From positions 6,585 through 70,584 of the forward strand of contig UQCV01000003.1 in the NCBI GenBank assembly GCA_900539665.1: a DNA stretch of 64,000 bases, given 5' to 3'. The first letter of the stretch is position 1. Each line of letters begins with the position of its first letter. The translations under genes were made by a program, and so were the position numbers. Below, one piece after another: positions 36,812 through 45,633 of the stretch. Source of the DNA: an uncultured Succinivibrionaceae bacterium (GTDB taxonomy: Bacteria > Pseudomonadota > Gammaproteobacteria > Enterobacterales > Succinivibrionaceae). The notes under the pieces are model-generated. The model saw nothing but the letters and a program-made list of their open reading frames with translations. It ran no database searches and had not been told where the DNA came from.

Positions 36812-38203
36812 ATGGAAGTAAATGTTGAAAAAGCTGTTGAGCTTTTAAAAAAAGGTGGGGTGATTGCTTATCCTACCGAGGCTGTGTTTGGTTTTGGGTG
36901 CGATCCGTTAAATCAGACATCGTTGCAACGAATTTTAGAAATAAAAAGTAGAGAACCATCCAAAGGTTTAATTTTAGTTGCGGGCGAACTTTCACAATTA
37001 CTTCCGTTTATTGATGTTGATAAGGTTCCGGCTACAGTTTGGGCTGAGCTCGATAAGCTATGGCCCGGGCCTTTTACTTTTATTATGCCATGCTCACCTT
37101 TGGTACCTGAATTATTAAGTGGTGGGCGTCCAACGATTGCTGTGCGGGTGTCAGCTCATAAAACTGTACGTCAGCTTTGTGCTCTAGCCGGTATTGCGAT
37201 CGTTTCTACTAGTTGTAATCGTAGTGGTCTTGAACCCCTAAGAACTGTAGCGGAAGTAGAGCAAGAATTTGGAGCTATTGTCGATGGTGTTGTTAAGGGG
37301 CAAGTTGGCGCTAATCTAAATCCAACTGAAATTCGCGATGCCTTAACCGGAAAGGTTATCAGAAAAGGAGACCCAAAAATGGATAAGTATGCTGTACTAG
37401 GCAATCCAGTTGAGCATAGTCGTTCACCGTTTATACACACACAATTTGCTCATCATACGGCCCAAAATTTGACTTATGGGCGTATTCTTTGCCCAATAGA
37501 TGGCTTTAAAGAAACAGTTGATAAGTTTAGACAAGATGGTGGGCTCGGTCTTAATGTTACTGTGCCTTTTAAAGAACAAGCTTTGCGTTATGCTGATGTC
37601 GCAACCAAACAGGCGCAAAGAGCAGGCGCTGCGAATACCTTACGCTTTGGGCGTGATGGCGTGGTATGGGCTGATAATACAGACGGGGCTGGTATTGTTT
37701 GGGATTTCAAGCGTCTTAATTGGCCTTTAAAAGCAGCTCGTATCTTAATTCTCGGGGCAGGTGGGGCTGCTCGTGGCATCGTGGGCCCGATTGTTGATGA
37801 AAAGCCTGAGTCGATTTTGATAGTTAATCGTACAGAAGCTAAAGCTCAAGAAATCGCTAAAGCTTTTGCGCAAAGTGATGTTTTAGTGGAAGCTATGTCG
37901 TATGAAGCTTTAAATGCTTCCGCGCAAACTTTTGATCTAATCATCAATTCTACTTCATGTAGCTTACATGGGGAAATTCCTGGTGTATGCGCTTCTATTA
38001 TCAGCAGTTGTAGCTACGCCTATGATTTAATGTATAGTGAAAACAACACTGCTTTTATCAATGAAGCTAAAGCTTTAGGGGTAAAGAATGTTGCTGATGG
38101 CCTAGGGATGTTGGTAGGGCAAGCAGCGTTAAGTTTTGAATTTTGGCGTGGCGTCCATCCTGACGCAACTGAAGTATTAGTTGAATTAAGGAAAATGGTT
38201 TAA
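36812..38203 (+). CDS. tsaC-aroE: Fused threonylcarbamoyl-AMP synthase (TsaC) and shikimate dehydrogenase (AroE)
   Basis: A single open frame of 463 codons joins two enzymes. Residues 1-189 are TsaC (YPTEAVFGFGCDP, the SREPSKGLIL segment, STSCNRSG, NPTEIRDALTG), which makes threonylcarbamoyl-AMP for tRNA t6A. Residues 190-463 are AroE, starting MDKYAVLGNPVEHSRSP, with catalytic K254 (NVTVPFKE), D291 (NTDGAG) and the NADP loop LGAGGAARGI. Both sets of key residues look intact. In E. coli these are separate neighbouring genes. Here there is no stop between them, yet the AroE Met keeps its own Shine-Dalgarno, so a separate AroE may also be made. The end overlaps rsmJ by one base. Confidence 0.93.
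   Translation: MEVNVEKAVELLKKGGVIAYPTEAVFGFGCDPLNQTSLQRILEIKSREPSKGLILVAGELSQLLPFIDVDKVPATVWAELDKLWPGPFTFIMPCSPLVPELLSGGRPTIAVRVSAHKTVRQLCALAGIAIVSTSCNRSGLEPLRTVAEVEQEFGAIVDGVVKGQVGANLNPTEIRDALTGKVIRKGDPKMDKYAVLGNPVEHSRSPFIHTQFAHHTAQNLTYGRILCPIDGFKETVDKFRQDGGLGLNVTVPFKEQALRYADVATKQAQRAGAANTLRFGRDGVVWADNTDGAGIVWDFKRLNWPLKAARILILGAGGAARGIVGPIVDEKPESILIVNRTEAKAQEIAKAFAQSDVLVEAMSYEALNASAQTFDLIINSTSCSLHGEIPGVCASIISSCSYAYDLMYSENNTAFINEAKALGVKNVADGLGMLVGQAALSFEFWRGVHPDATEVLVELRKMV
37365..37381 (+). promoter_or_regulatory. Internal ribosome binding site and ATG for AroE inside the fusion
   Basis: AAGGAG sits eight bases before an in-frame ATG at 37379-37381, which is codon 190 of the fused frame and the normal first codon of AroE. 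The strength and spacing are as good as any start in the window. Confidence 0.7.
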
Positions 38204-38985
38204 TGCCTGATAGTACTTCAGTCCAAGAAAGTTTTTTACTTGAGATAAATGTAGTTGATAATTATGCTCCCGATTTAGTAGAGGAAGCTATGGCTACGTG
38301 CGCAAATTTACGCTCTAGGGTGCCCCTAGAGCTACTATTTAAAGATGGCCGAGCTTCTTTGATTAACAAAGCCACCCCTAATCAAGGTGGAGTTTGTGTT
38401 GCATTAGAAGATGGGGTGATGAAACATCGGCGGCTATTTGGTGGTGGTCGCCAATCTGAGGCCGTGGCCAAAGCTGTGTTAGGCAAAATGGATGCGCCTC
38501 TTGTGTTCGATGCCACAGCGGGACTAGCGCGTGATGCTTTTATTTGTGCACTTTTTGGGGCTAGAGTACATCTTTTTGAACGCAACCCATGTGTCCGCAT
38601 TTTACTAAAAGATGGGCTTCGGCGAGCTCAAACTCAAGCGGAATTAACCGAACTTGCGACGGACCGTTTAGTGTTAGAAGAAGAACACTCTATATTTACG
38701 TATGCAGGCAAACTTAAGCCCGATACGGTGTATTTAGATCCGATGTATCCGGCACGCACCAAAAGCGCATTGGTAAAAAAAGAAATGGCGACGTTTCATT
38801 TTTTAGTGGGCTCAGATCTTGATATCACTCATTTATGGCAGAAAGCTATGGAACTCGCCCAAAAGCGGGTGGTGATGAAGAATCCAAAATGGGCTCCTTT
38901 AATTGAGGCTAAAGGTCGTAGTGGCGCAGTGGAAACTAAAAATCATCGTTTTGATATCTATGTGCCAATGAGCTTAAGTAAATAA
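38203..38985 (+). CDS. rsmJ: 16S rRNA m2G1516 methyltransferase
   Basis: RsmJ methylates G1516 of 16S rRNA. The 260-residue protein has the conserved HRRLFGGGRQSEAVAKAV, SAM-binding FDATAGLARDAF, the catalytic-loop YLDPMYP and KSALVKKEM. Its start shares a base with the stop of tsaC-aroE (TAATG), so it is translationally coupled. A terminator follows. Confidence 0.94.
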   Translation: MPDSTSVQESFLLEINVVDNYAPDLVEEAMATCANLRSRVPLELLFKDGRASLINKATPNQGGVCVALEDGVMKHRRLFGGGRQSEAVAKAVLGKMDAPLVFDATAGLARDAFICALFGARVHLFERNPCVRILLKDGLRRAQTQAELTELATDRLVLEEEHSIFTYAGKLKPDTVYLDPMYPARTKSALVKKEMATFHFLVGSDLDITHLWQKAMELAQKRVVMKNPKWAPLIEAKGRSGAVETKNHRFDIYVPMSLSK

Positions 38986-39018
38986 AAGATTCTATTCTTT
39001 GAGTTAAGTTTTATTTTT

Positions 39019-39052
39019 AAAGGGTTGATGGTTCCCATCAGCCCTTTTTTTG
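39019..39052 (+). terminator. Terminator after rsmJ
   Basis: AAAGGGTTGATG pairs with CATCAGCCCTTT (one G-U) around a short loop, followed by a T-run. It ends the yrdD-purE-tsaC/aroE-rsmJ unit. Confidence 0.88.
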
Positions 39053-39118
39053 TTATCCTTAAACTCGGGATAATATAAGCTTTTAGGTATTTCTAAAGCC
39101 AAAGGAACGATTACAAAA

Positions 39119-42100
39119 ATGGATGCAACGGTAGATGTAACAGATGGTTTAGAGCAGGCGCGAATTGCTTGTGCTAAAGGTGAGTATGGTAAAGCCAACC
39201 TCATATTAGCAAGAGAGGCTGAGCGTGGCGATGCTGAAGCCTTGTTCTTACTAGGTAACATAATGGCAGACGGAATGGGTCAGGTGTTATCTGGTCAAGA
39301 TGGATCGTTGTATTTAAAGAAGAGCGCGGATCAAGGTTTTTTGCCTGCTGTTTATAAGCTTAGACAGTTAAATAATAAACATGTGTCCTTCTTTTGGGCT
39401 CCTGACGTCGAGCAAAATAGAGACGCAGTCTTGGATGCTAAAAATGAACTAAATCGTTCAACCTTATACCCAAGAAGTTATTTTTCCGACCTAAAGCAAA
39501 AGAAAAACGTTAACCCTAGTTTGCGTGTCTACCGCGACAGTATTGATTTGCCTGAATCTTCGTCCAATTTGTCGACTGAGGAACAAAATAGATTACAAGA
39601 ATTAGCAGTAGGTGGCGAAGTTTCAGCAATGTATGACCTTTCGGTCTTTTTGCGCCATAGTCCTAAAAAAACTGATCAGAGTTCTGGGGTGTTTTGGTTG
39701 AGCAAAGCTGCACAGCAAGGATACTTAATCGCTCAATATGAATTTGGCATGTGTTGCCTTGAGGGGCGTGGGGTCGCCAAAGATTTACTTCAAGCTTGTT
39801 TGTGGTTTAAACGAGCCGCCGAAAAGGATTATGTACCAGCTTTATACGCTTTAGCTAAGGTCTATATTGATAAATCATTAGGTCTATATAATCCGGATGA
39901 AGGTTTAACTTTATTAAAAAGAATCAAACAACAAAGTCCGGAGGCTTTAATTATGTTGGCTAGGTTATGCACCACAGGTGATATTTTGCCTCGTGATGAC
40001 GCCATGGCTAAATCATACTTAAAACAGGCGGTTGATGGTGGATCAGAGCAAGCCTTAATTGAATTAGCTAAACTTTTAGTGGAACAAAAGAATTACCGTG
40101 ATGGTTTACCTCTATTAACGGAAGCGGCGGCGCGAAATAATCTTGAGGCTATAGTTTTGTTAGCAGCTTTGTACCACAAGGGCCTAGGTGTAGCCCAGCT
40201 TGATGATAAGGCGGCTTTCCTATATTACAAAGCAGCTTGCATGGGGAGTGCCGAAGCACAATATGAGTTTGCATCCATTCTAATGGCCTCTAATTTTGCC
40301 CATGAACGGACGCGTGGACTCAAATGGTGTGCTAAAGCAGCATTACAACATCATGTTGCGGCCCTTTCAGCTTATGGTACATTTTTAAAAAATGATGCAG
40401 ACGCTAAGATTGGCACAACCAAAGCAGCCCAACCCCAAAAATGGTTAAGTTTAAATACAGCAAATGAAGAAATTTACTCGAGTTATAAAGTTGCTTTTGG
40501 TTATTTATTAGAAGCGGCAGAAGGGGGGGATTCTAAAGCTCAATACATAGTTGCAGAGATGTACCGCAATGGGCAAGGGGTTCTAAAAAACATTGCACAA
40601 TCTGTATCTTGGTGTAAAAAGGCGGCCATAGGTGGTAATATCGAAGCCCAATTTAAGATGGCGGAACTTTATAACCATGGGGAAATATTTGAGGCTAATT
40701 TAGAGCAAGCGGCTGAATGGTACCGTTCAGCGGCTAGTAACGGTAGTGTCGCAGCGGCTTATCAGTTGGGTCTTTTATATCATGAGGGCCGTGGGGTTAT
40801 TCAAAGTGATGTACAAGCGATGCGTTATTTTGAACAAGCGGCGACCAAAAATTACGCTCCGGCCATTCGCGAGTTAGGATGGCATTTCTTGCACGGCATT
40901 GGATGTGACATTGATTGTAATAAAGCAGAAGGCTATCTATTACGAGCAGCGGAACAAGAAAATGAAGATGCAGTCATCGATCTATTTGAGCTTTACCGGC
41001 AAAATCCAGGGACTAGTAATAAAATGGCTGAGGCCCTTAAGTTACTAACAAAGTTATCTGACGAAGGGCGACCGCAAAGTACTTATTTATTAGCTAAATG
41101 TAATTTTAATGGCATTGGATTAAAAGAGAATGCATCTCAAGGTTTAGAGTTATTAAAAAAGTCAGCTAACTTGGGTTGTGCTCAAGCCCAATTAGATTTA
41201 GGTCAATTGTATTATGATGGCCGTCTAGTAGCCTGTAATTACCAAAAAGCTGTTATGTATTTTAGAAAAGCTGCTGAACAAAAATCGGCCAAAGCTTTGT
41301 ATATGGTTGGTACCTGTGCGCGAGATGGAATGGGTACTTTGGTTAATTACAGTGAAGCTGTGGCTTGCTTTAAAGCATCGGCTGAACAAGGGTATAGCTT
41401 ATCTTATCTGGCTTTAGGTGAGATGTATGAAAATGGGGTGGGAGTTATCACCTCCCAAAAAGAAGCATTACGTTATTATAGATTGTTAGCTTACTCCGAT
41501 TACAATGATGCTTTTCCATTGATTGCAGATATTTTGGTAAAGGGTGGGGGTGAAGTTGAAGCGAACCCTGAGGAAGCTGCTCAATGGTTGTTAAACGGCG
41601 TCAAGCGCGGTCATAGTGGCTGTTGCTATCGCTTAGCGCAAATGCATTTTAAAAAGGATTTTGAGATGGCGGATACCGCCACAGGCATGCGTTTGATGAA
41701 TAAAGCGGCTGAGCTTGGCAACTGTGAAGCACTATATTTCTTAGCGCAAGCTTACCTTAAAGGAAACATGGTACAAGCAAATGTTTCTAAAGCCTTTTAT
41801 TATTGTCAAAAAGCGGCAGCTTTGAACCATATAAAAGCCACGACCCTTTTAGGGCAAATGTTCCTTGAAGGTCGCGGTTGTGATCGTAATACGGTGATGG
41901 CTTTTGATTTGTTTTCAACATCAGCAAACATGGGAGATTATAAAGCGCAGTATGAACTAGCCTTGTTGTTTAAAAATGGCGACGGGGTGCAACAGAGTTT
42001 TATAGATGCTTATGTTTGGAGTGTGTTGGCGCTGACTGGAGGCGATAAAATTGGTTTAGAGGCTTCTAGTTTACGTGATGATGTGGTGTTAGAGCTCACT

Positions 42101-42202
42101 TTAAGTCAGCTAAAGGAAGCGCAATATATTGCGTCAGAGCGCTTAATGCATATTAAGCCACCCAAATATAAAAATGATCATTTCCAATCTGTGATGAAGT
42201 AA
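39119..42202 (+). CDS. Giant cytoplasmic Sel1-repeat protein
   Basis: The 1027-residue protein is almost entirely Sel1-like (TPR-related) repeats of about 36 residues. I count about 23, from about residue 36 to 1000, with the pattern A..LG..Y..G.GV......A..W..KAA..G; clear copies include AQYEFGMCCLEGRGVAKD and AAYQLGLLYHEGRGVIQS. Two irregular stretches interrupt the solenoid, at about 100-165 and about 430-460. There is no signal peptide or membrane helix, so it should be cytoplasmic. Sel1 proteins act as scaffolds for protein complexes. The partner here is unknown and no enzyme domain is attached. It is transcribed alone between two terminators. Confidence 0.9.
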   Translation: MDATVDVTDGLEQARIACAKGEYGKANLILAREAERGDAEALFLLGNIMADGMGQVLSGQDGSLYLKKSADQGFLPAVYKLRQLNNKHVSFFWAPDVEQNRDAVLDAKNELNRSTLYPRSYFSDLKQKKNVNPSLRVYRDSIDLPESSSNLSTEEQNRLQELAVGGEVSAMYDLSVFLRHSPKKTDQSSGVFWLSKAAQQGYLIAQYEFGMCCLEGRGVAKDLLQACLWFKRAAEKDYVPALYALAKVYIDKSLGLYNPDEGLTLLKRIKQQSPEALIMLARLCTTGDILPRDDAMAKSYLKQAVDGGSEQALIELAKLLVEQKNYRDGLPLLTEAAARNNLEAIVLLAALYHKGLGVAQLDDKAAFLYYKAACMGSAEAQYEFASILMASNFAHERTRGLKWCAKAALQHHVAALSAYGTFLKNDADAKIGTTKAAQPQKWLSLNTANEEIYSSYKVAFGYLLEAAEGGDSKAQYIVAEMYRNGQGVLKNIAQSVSWCKKAAIGGNIEAQFKMAELYNHGEIFEANLEQAAEWYRSAASNGSVAAAYQLGLLYHEGRGVIQSDVQAMRYFEQAATKNYAPAIRELGWHFLHGIGCDIDCNKAEGYLLRAAEQENEDAVIDLFELYRQNPGTSNKMAEALKLLTKLSDEGRPQSTYLLAKCNFNGIGLKENASQGLELLKKSANLGCAQAQLDLGQLYYDGRLVACNYQKAVMYFRKAAEQKSAKALYMVGTCARDGMGTLVNYSEAVACFKASAEQGYSLSYLALGEMYENGVGVITSQKEALRYYRLLAYSDYNDAFPLIADILVKGGGEVEANPEEAAQWLLNGVKRGHSGCCYRLAQMHFKKDFEMADTATGMRLMNKAAELGNCEALYFLAQAYLKGNMVQANVSKAFYYCQKAAALNHIKATTLLGQMFLEGRGCDRNTVMAFDLFSTSANMGDYKAQYELALLFKNGDGVQQSFIDAYVWSVLALTGGDKIGLEASSLRDDVVLELTLSQLKEAQYIASERLMHIKPPKYKNDHFQSVMK

Positions 42203-42287
42203 AAATAGAAAATTACAATTGGAGTTTTGGAGGTCCGAAGTAAGCCACACGAGTAACACGAGAAAGTTAAAACTTACGTTGGCTAAA

Positions 42288-42326
42288 AAGAAGATGTTTG
42301 GCTGTAGCCAAACATCTTCTTTTATT
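42288..42326 (+). terminator. Terminator after the Sel1-repeat gene
   Basis: AAGAAGATGTTTGGCT pairs perfectly with AGCCAAACATCTTCTT around a two-base centre (effective loop four), followed by TTATTTTT. It may also act weakly on the convergent small membrane protein gene. Confidence 0.92.
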
Positions 42327-42348
42327 TTTAAAGCCCAAGTTTTACTAG

Positions 42349-42690
42349 TTAATTTTTATCGGGTGCGGTTTGCGTTGAAGTTGAGTTTTTTTGGTTTTTT
42401 AGTTCATTTGATAATTTAGCTAAGATGTGTCTTCTGAGGCTTGTGCAACCAAAATAACCAAACAAGATGGTGAGTAGATAATCAAGTGGTTTAATTTGTT
42501 CAAGACCGGAAGCTGCGATCCGTAAAGAGATTAAGAAAATACCATTTAAAAACAACATCATAATCAGCATGACGATTATGCCAACTTGCATTTTATAGGT
42601 AGTTTCAGGATGCAAAAAAAGAAAATAACCAGATCCTAACCAAATTCCAGCAACCACAATAATGCCAAAAATGTCAGTTAATTTATGCAT
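42349..42690 (-). CDS. Small membrane protein downstream of rsmD
   Basis: The 113-residue protein has about three membrane helices (about 7-27, 35-58 and 70-85) and a polar tail rich in Asn/Ser/Thr. It follows rsmD by 52 bases on the same strand. In E. coli the gene in this place is yhhL (DUF1145), a three-helix protein with a similar LFG.F motif in its last helix. An orthologous relation is plausible but rests mostly on position. The function is unknown. Confidence 0.6.
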   Translation of the reverse strand: MHKLTDIFGIIVVAGIWLGSGYFLFLHPETTYKMQVGIIVMLIMMLFLNGIFLISLRIAASGLEQIKPLDYLLTILFGYFGCTSLRRHILAKLSNELKNQKNSTSTQTAPDKN

Positions 42691-42742
42691 ATTCCTACTC
42701 CTTAGGCTAACTCATACTAATCCGTATTCAAACTACTAGTTT

Positions 42743-43345
42743 TTAATTATCTTTAGCTATTGTTTCGTAACGATACAAACGGTAACAAACTTGCCCAGCT
42801 TTGCCGTCTTTTAACAGTTTAAAAGAAGCAGGTACTTTGGCTTGGTGTTCAATTTCCTGCTCAAGATAAATCAAAGTTCCTTCATGTACGGCATAAGTTT
42901 CTAACAACGGAATAGCTGCGGTTAAGATATCATGCCTAAAAGGAGGATCTAAAAATATAATGTCGAATTTTTCATTAAGTCGTTTAACTTGGTCAAGGCT
43001 ATTGCCATTTATTAACCGAATGGCCTCAGGGGCTCCTAAAGCCGTGCGGCATTTGTTGAGGTTATCGGTAATTTGGCGGTCAAGCTCGATCATAGTGACG
43101 TGTTTGGCTCCACGGGAATAGGCTTCAAAGCCTAGAGCCCCACTACCTGCAAACATATCAAGGACTTTGGTGTCTCTGATATGAAACATCAACCAATTAA
43201 AAAGTGTTTCTCGGACTCTGTCAGTCGTTGGGCGGAGGCCTTCATGAACTAAGACTGGTAGTTTGCGACCGCGGTGTAAGCCACCGATGATTCGGATGTG
43301 TCCAGGTGTAGTGCGAGGAGTATTTTTCTTTGGTGGTTTAGGCAT
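42743..43345 (-). CDS. rsmD: 16S rRNA m2G966 methyltransferase
   Basis: RsmD methylates G966 of 16S rRNA. The 200-residue protein has IRIIGGLHRGRKLPV, LRPTTDRVRETLFNWL, SAM-binding DMFAGSGALGFEA and catalytic FLDPPF. It diverges from ftsY, as in E. coli. Confidence 0.96.
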   Translation of the reverse strand: MPKPPKKNTPRTTPGHIRIIGGLHRGRKLPVLVHEGLRPTTDRVRETLFNWLMFHIRDTKVLDMFAGSGALGFEAYSRGAKHVTMIELDRQITDNLNKCRTALGAPEAIRLINGNSLDQVKRLNEKFDIIFLDPPFRHDILTAAIPLLETYAVHEGTLIYLEQEIEHQAKVPASFKLLKDGKAGQVCYRLYRYETIAKDN

Positions 43346-43475
43346 GGTATGTTCTCCAGTTTACTTGGTGCAAATTGTACTCCATTCTGCTTCGTTTTTG
43401 ATATTGTGGGATAAAATATGATGGTTAGGGCTGATAAAAAAACACTTGGAAATAGGCAATTTTAATGCGGTCTCT

Positions 43476-43504
43476 TTGCGCCGTTTTGGTGTTTTTGGTA
43501 TAGT
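43476..43504 (+). promoter_or_regulatory. Promoter of the ftsYEX operon
   Basis: TTGCGC (43476-43481) and TATAGT (43499-43504) are 17 bases apart, and the -10 is preceded by TGG, an extended -10. It lies about 55 bases before ftsY. Confidence 0.6.
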
Positions 43505-43558
43505 ACTTTATTCATTATTACATTTAAAATTTTTCAAATTTGAGTAGAGAATTAGATT

Positions 43559-44941
43559 ATGGCTCAGAAGGGTTTTTTCTCTTGGTTTAAACGTAAAAAT
43601 ACTGCCCAAGAAGAAGTAACGAAAGTTGAAGTAACAACTCCAGCACAGACAACTGAAGTACCGTTAGAAACACAAGACCAATCAACTGTAGAAACCAAGG
43701 CACAGGTGGTGGAAGCACCTACAGAATCTACTCGAGAAAGTTCTCCTCAAACTTCAAGCTTGGAAGAACAGCCTCAAATTCAGGAAGTCTCTGAAAGCAC
43801 CCCTGAGAAAGAACCTAAAGAAGCAACTACCGAAGTTTTAGCGAAAGAGCCGGTTAAAGATAATTTAGACAACCAAGCACAAGCTCAAGCAGTTGAAGTA
43901 CAAAAGAATGAAGTTTCGGAAGTTGAAGCACAAAAGGGAGAAACTTCGGAAAATGCTACTGTATCTCAAGAACTAGAACCAAAACTAGAAGAGCCAAGAG
44001 AAAGACCAGGCTTTTTCAAAAAATTGATGAATGGTCTTAAGCGTACTCGTGAAAACATTGGTCTTGGGGTTATCGGGGTATTCAAAGGACGTAAGATTGA
44101 TGACGATCTCTTTGAGGATTTAGAAACAGCATTGCTCACAGCGGATGTGGGTTTTGACACCACTTCAAAGTTGATGAACAAATTAACTAAAGAAGCCAAA
44201 TTACGTGAACTTCATGATGCCGACAGCTTAACAGAAAGACTTACCCATGAATTACACGATATTTTAAAACAGGTTTCTACCCCGCTAGTTTTAGATACTT
44301 CTAAAAAGCCTTATGTAATTTTAATGGTGGGGGTAAATGGGGTAGGTAAGACTACTACTATAGGCAAAATGGCCTCACTTTTTAAGAAACAAGGGCTAAA
44401 GGTGATGTTAGCAGCTGGGGATACCTTTAGAGCAGCGGCTGTAGACCAACTTAAAGTATGGGGCCAAAGAACAGGTATACCGGTTGTATCTCAGGCTACT
44501 GGTGCAGATAGTGCCTCTGTTATCTATGATGCTTTTAATTCAGCCAAAGCTAAGGGCTATGATGTACTTATTGCCGATACAGCAGGTCGTTTACAAAATA
44601 AAGCTAACCTTATGGAAGAACTCCGTAAGATCGTGCGTGTTATGCAAAAGCTTGACCCTAGTGCGCCACATGAAGTAATGCTAACTTTAGATGCAGGTAC
44701 AGGGCAAAATGCCATTAGCCAAGCTAAACTATTTAGTGAAGTAGTGCCAGTAACTGGGGTTAATATCACTAAATTAGATGGTACGGCTAAAGGTGGGGTT
44801 ATTTTCAATATAGCTGATAACTTTGGGATTCCAATTCGTTTCATTGGTATTGGTGAAGGCGTTGATGATTTGCGTGAATTTAATGCAGATGATTTTATAA
44901 ATGCTTTATTCAATGAAGAAGCTAGTGGAACTCGGAAGTAA
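43559..44941 (+). CDS. ftsY: Signal recognition particle receptor FtsY
   Basis: FtsY docks SRP-ribosome complexes at the membrane. The 460-residue protein has an acidic, Glu/Gln/Thr-rich N-terminal A domain (about 15-145) and the NG GTPase domain: GVNGVGKTTTIGKMA, DTFRAAAVDQL, IADTAGR, TKLDGTAKGG. The acidic region contains two adjacent 30-base imperfect repeats (43895-43924 and 43925-43954). It is first in ftsY-ftsE-ftsX. Confidence 0.97.
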   Translation: MAQKGFFSWFKRKNTAQEEVTKVEVTTPAQTTEVPLETQDQSTVETKAQVVEAPTESTRESSPQTSSLEEQPQIQEVSESTPEKEPKEATTEVLAKEPVKDNLDNQAQAQAVEVQKNEVSEVEAQKGETSENATVSQELEPKLEEPRERPGFFKKLMNGLKRTRENIGLGVIGVFKGRKIDDDLFEDLETALLTADVGFDTTSKLMNKLTKEAKLRELHDADSLTERLTHELHDILKQVSTPLVLDTSKKPYVILMVGVNGVGKTTTIGKMASLFKKQGLKVMLAAGDTFRAAAVDQLKVWGQRTGIPVVSQATGADSASVIYDAFNSAKAKGYDVLIADTAGRLQNKANLMEELRKIVRVMQKLDPSAPHEVMLTLDAGTGQNAISQAKLFSEVVPVTGVNITKLDGTAKGGVIFNIADNFGIPIRFIGIGEGVDDLREFNADDFINALFNEEASGTRK

Positions 44942-44956
44942 TCTAAGGCGGATTAT

Positions 44957-45631
44957 ATGATTACTTTTGCGGATGTGGGTAAGGTTTACCCTTGTGGTCA
45001 ATGCAGTGCTCTTCAAAATATTTCCTTTACCATAGATAAAGGGGAAGTAGTCTTTTTGACAGGGCATTCAGGGGCTGGCAAAAGTACGGTTTTACGCATA
45101 ATTTCAGGTTTGGAAAAAGCTACGGCTGGGCGGGTGTATTTCGAGAAACAAGACGTTACTTCTATTTCTCGGTCCGAACTTCCATTTTATCGCCGTCACA
45201 TTGGGATGATTTTTCAGGATCATAAACTTATGATGAATCGTACGGTGGCGGAAAATGTAGCTTTACCTCTCTTGATTCGGGAACATAGCATGGCCTATGC
45301 TCTACCTTTAGTAGAGCAAGCATTAAGTCGAGTAGGTATTTTGAGCAAGATAAATGCCTACCCACAGTATTTAAGTGCAGGGGAACAACAAAGAGTAGGG
45401 ATTGCTCGCGCCATGATTGGTAAGCCTGACGTCTTATTAGCAGATGAACCAACAGGGAATCTCGATCGGGCTTTGTCTATTGAAATTTTGGAATTATTTT
45501 TGGCGCTTAATCGTGAGGAAGGTATGACAGTTGTAATGGCGACCCACGATTTGGAATTGGTGTCTTTAGCTAATCGCCGTTGTCTTGAGTTACAAAATGG
45601 ACGTTTAGTGTTAGATACAAAGGGGCAATAA
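44957..45631 (+). CDS. ftsE: Cell division ATP-binding protein FtsE
   Basis: FtsE is the ATPase of the FtsEX complex, which controls septal peptidoglycan hydrolases. The 224-residue ABC protein has Walker A GHSGAGKST, signature LSAGEQQRVGIARAM and Walker B VLLADEP. It starts 15 bases after ftsY and ends two bases before ftsX. Confidence 0.96.
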   Translation: MITFADVGKVYPCGQCSALQNISFTIDKGEVVFLTGHSGAGKSTVLRIISGLEKATAGRVYFEKQDVTSISRSELPFYRRHIGMIFQDHKLMMNRTVAENVALPLLIREHSMAYALPLVEQALSRVGILSKINAYPQYLSAGEQQRVGIARAMIGKPDVLLADEPTGNLDRALSIEILELFLALNREEGMTVVMATHDLELVSLANRRCLELQNGRLVLDTKGQ

Positions 45632-45633
45632 AA

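Noticed and set aside
44557..44913. 118-codon minus-strand frame inside ftsY
   Set aside because: It is antisense to the conserved GTPase domain and shows no independent features.
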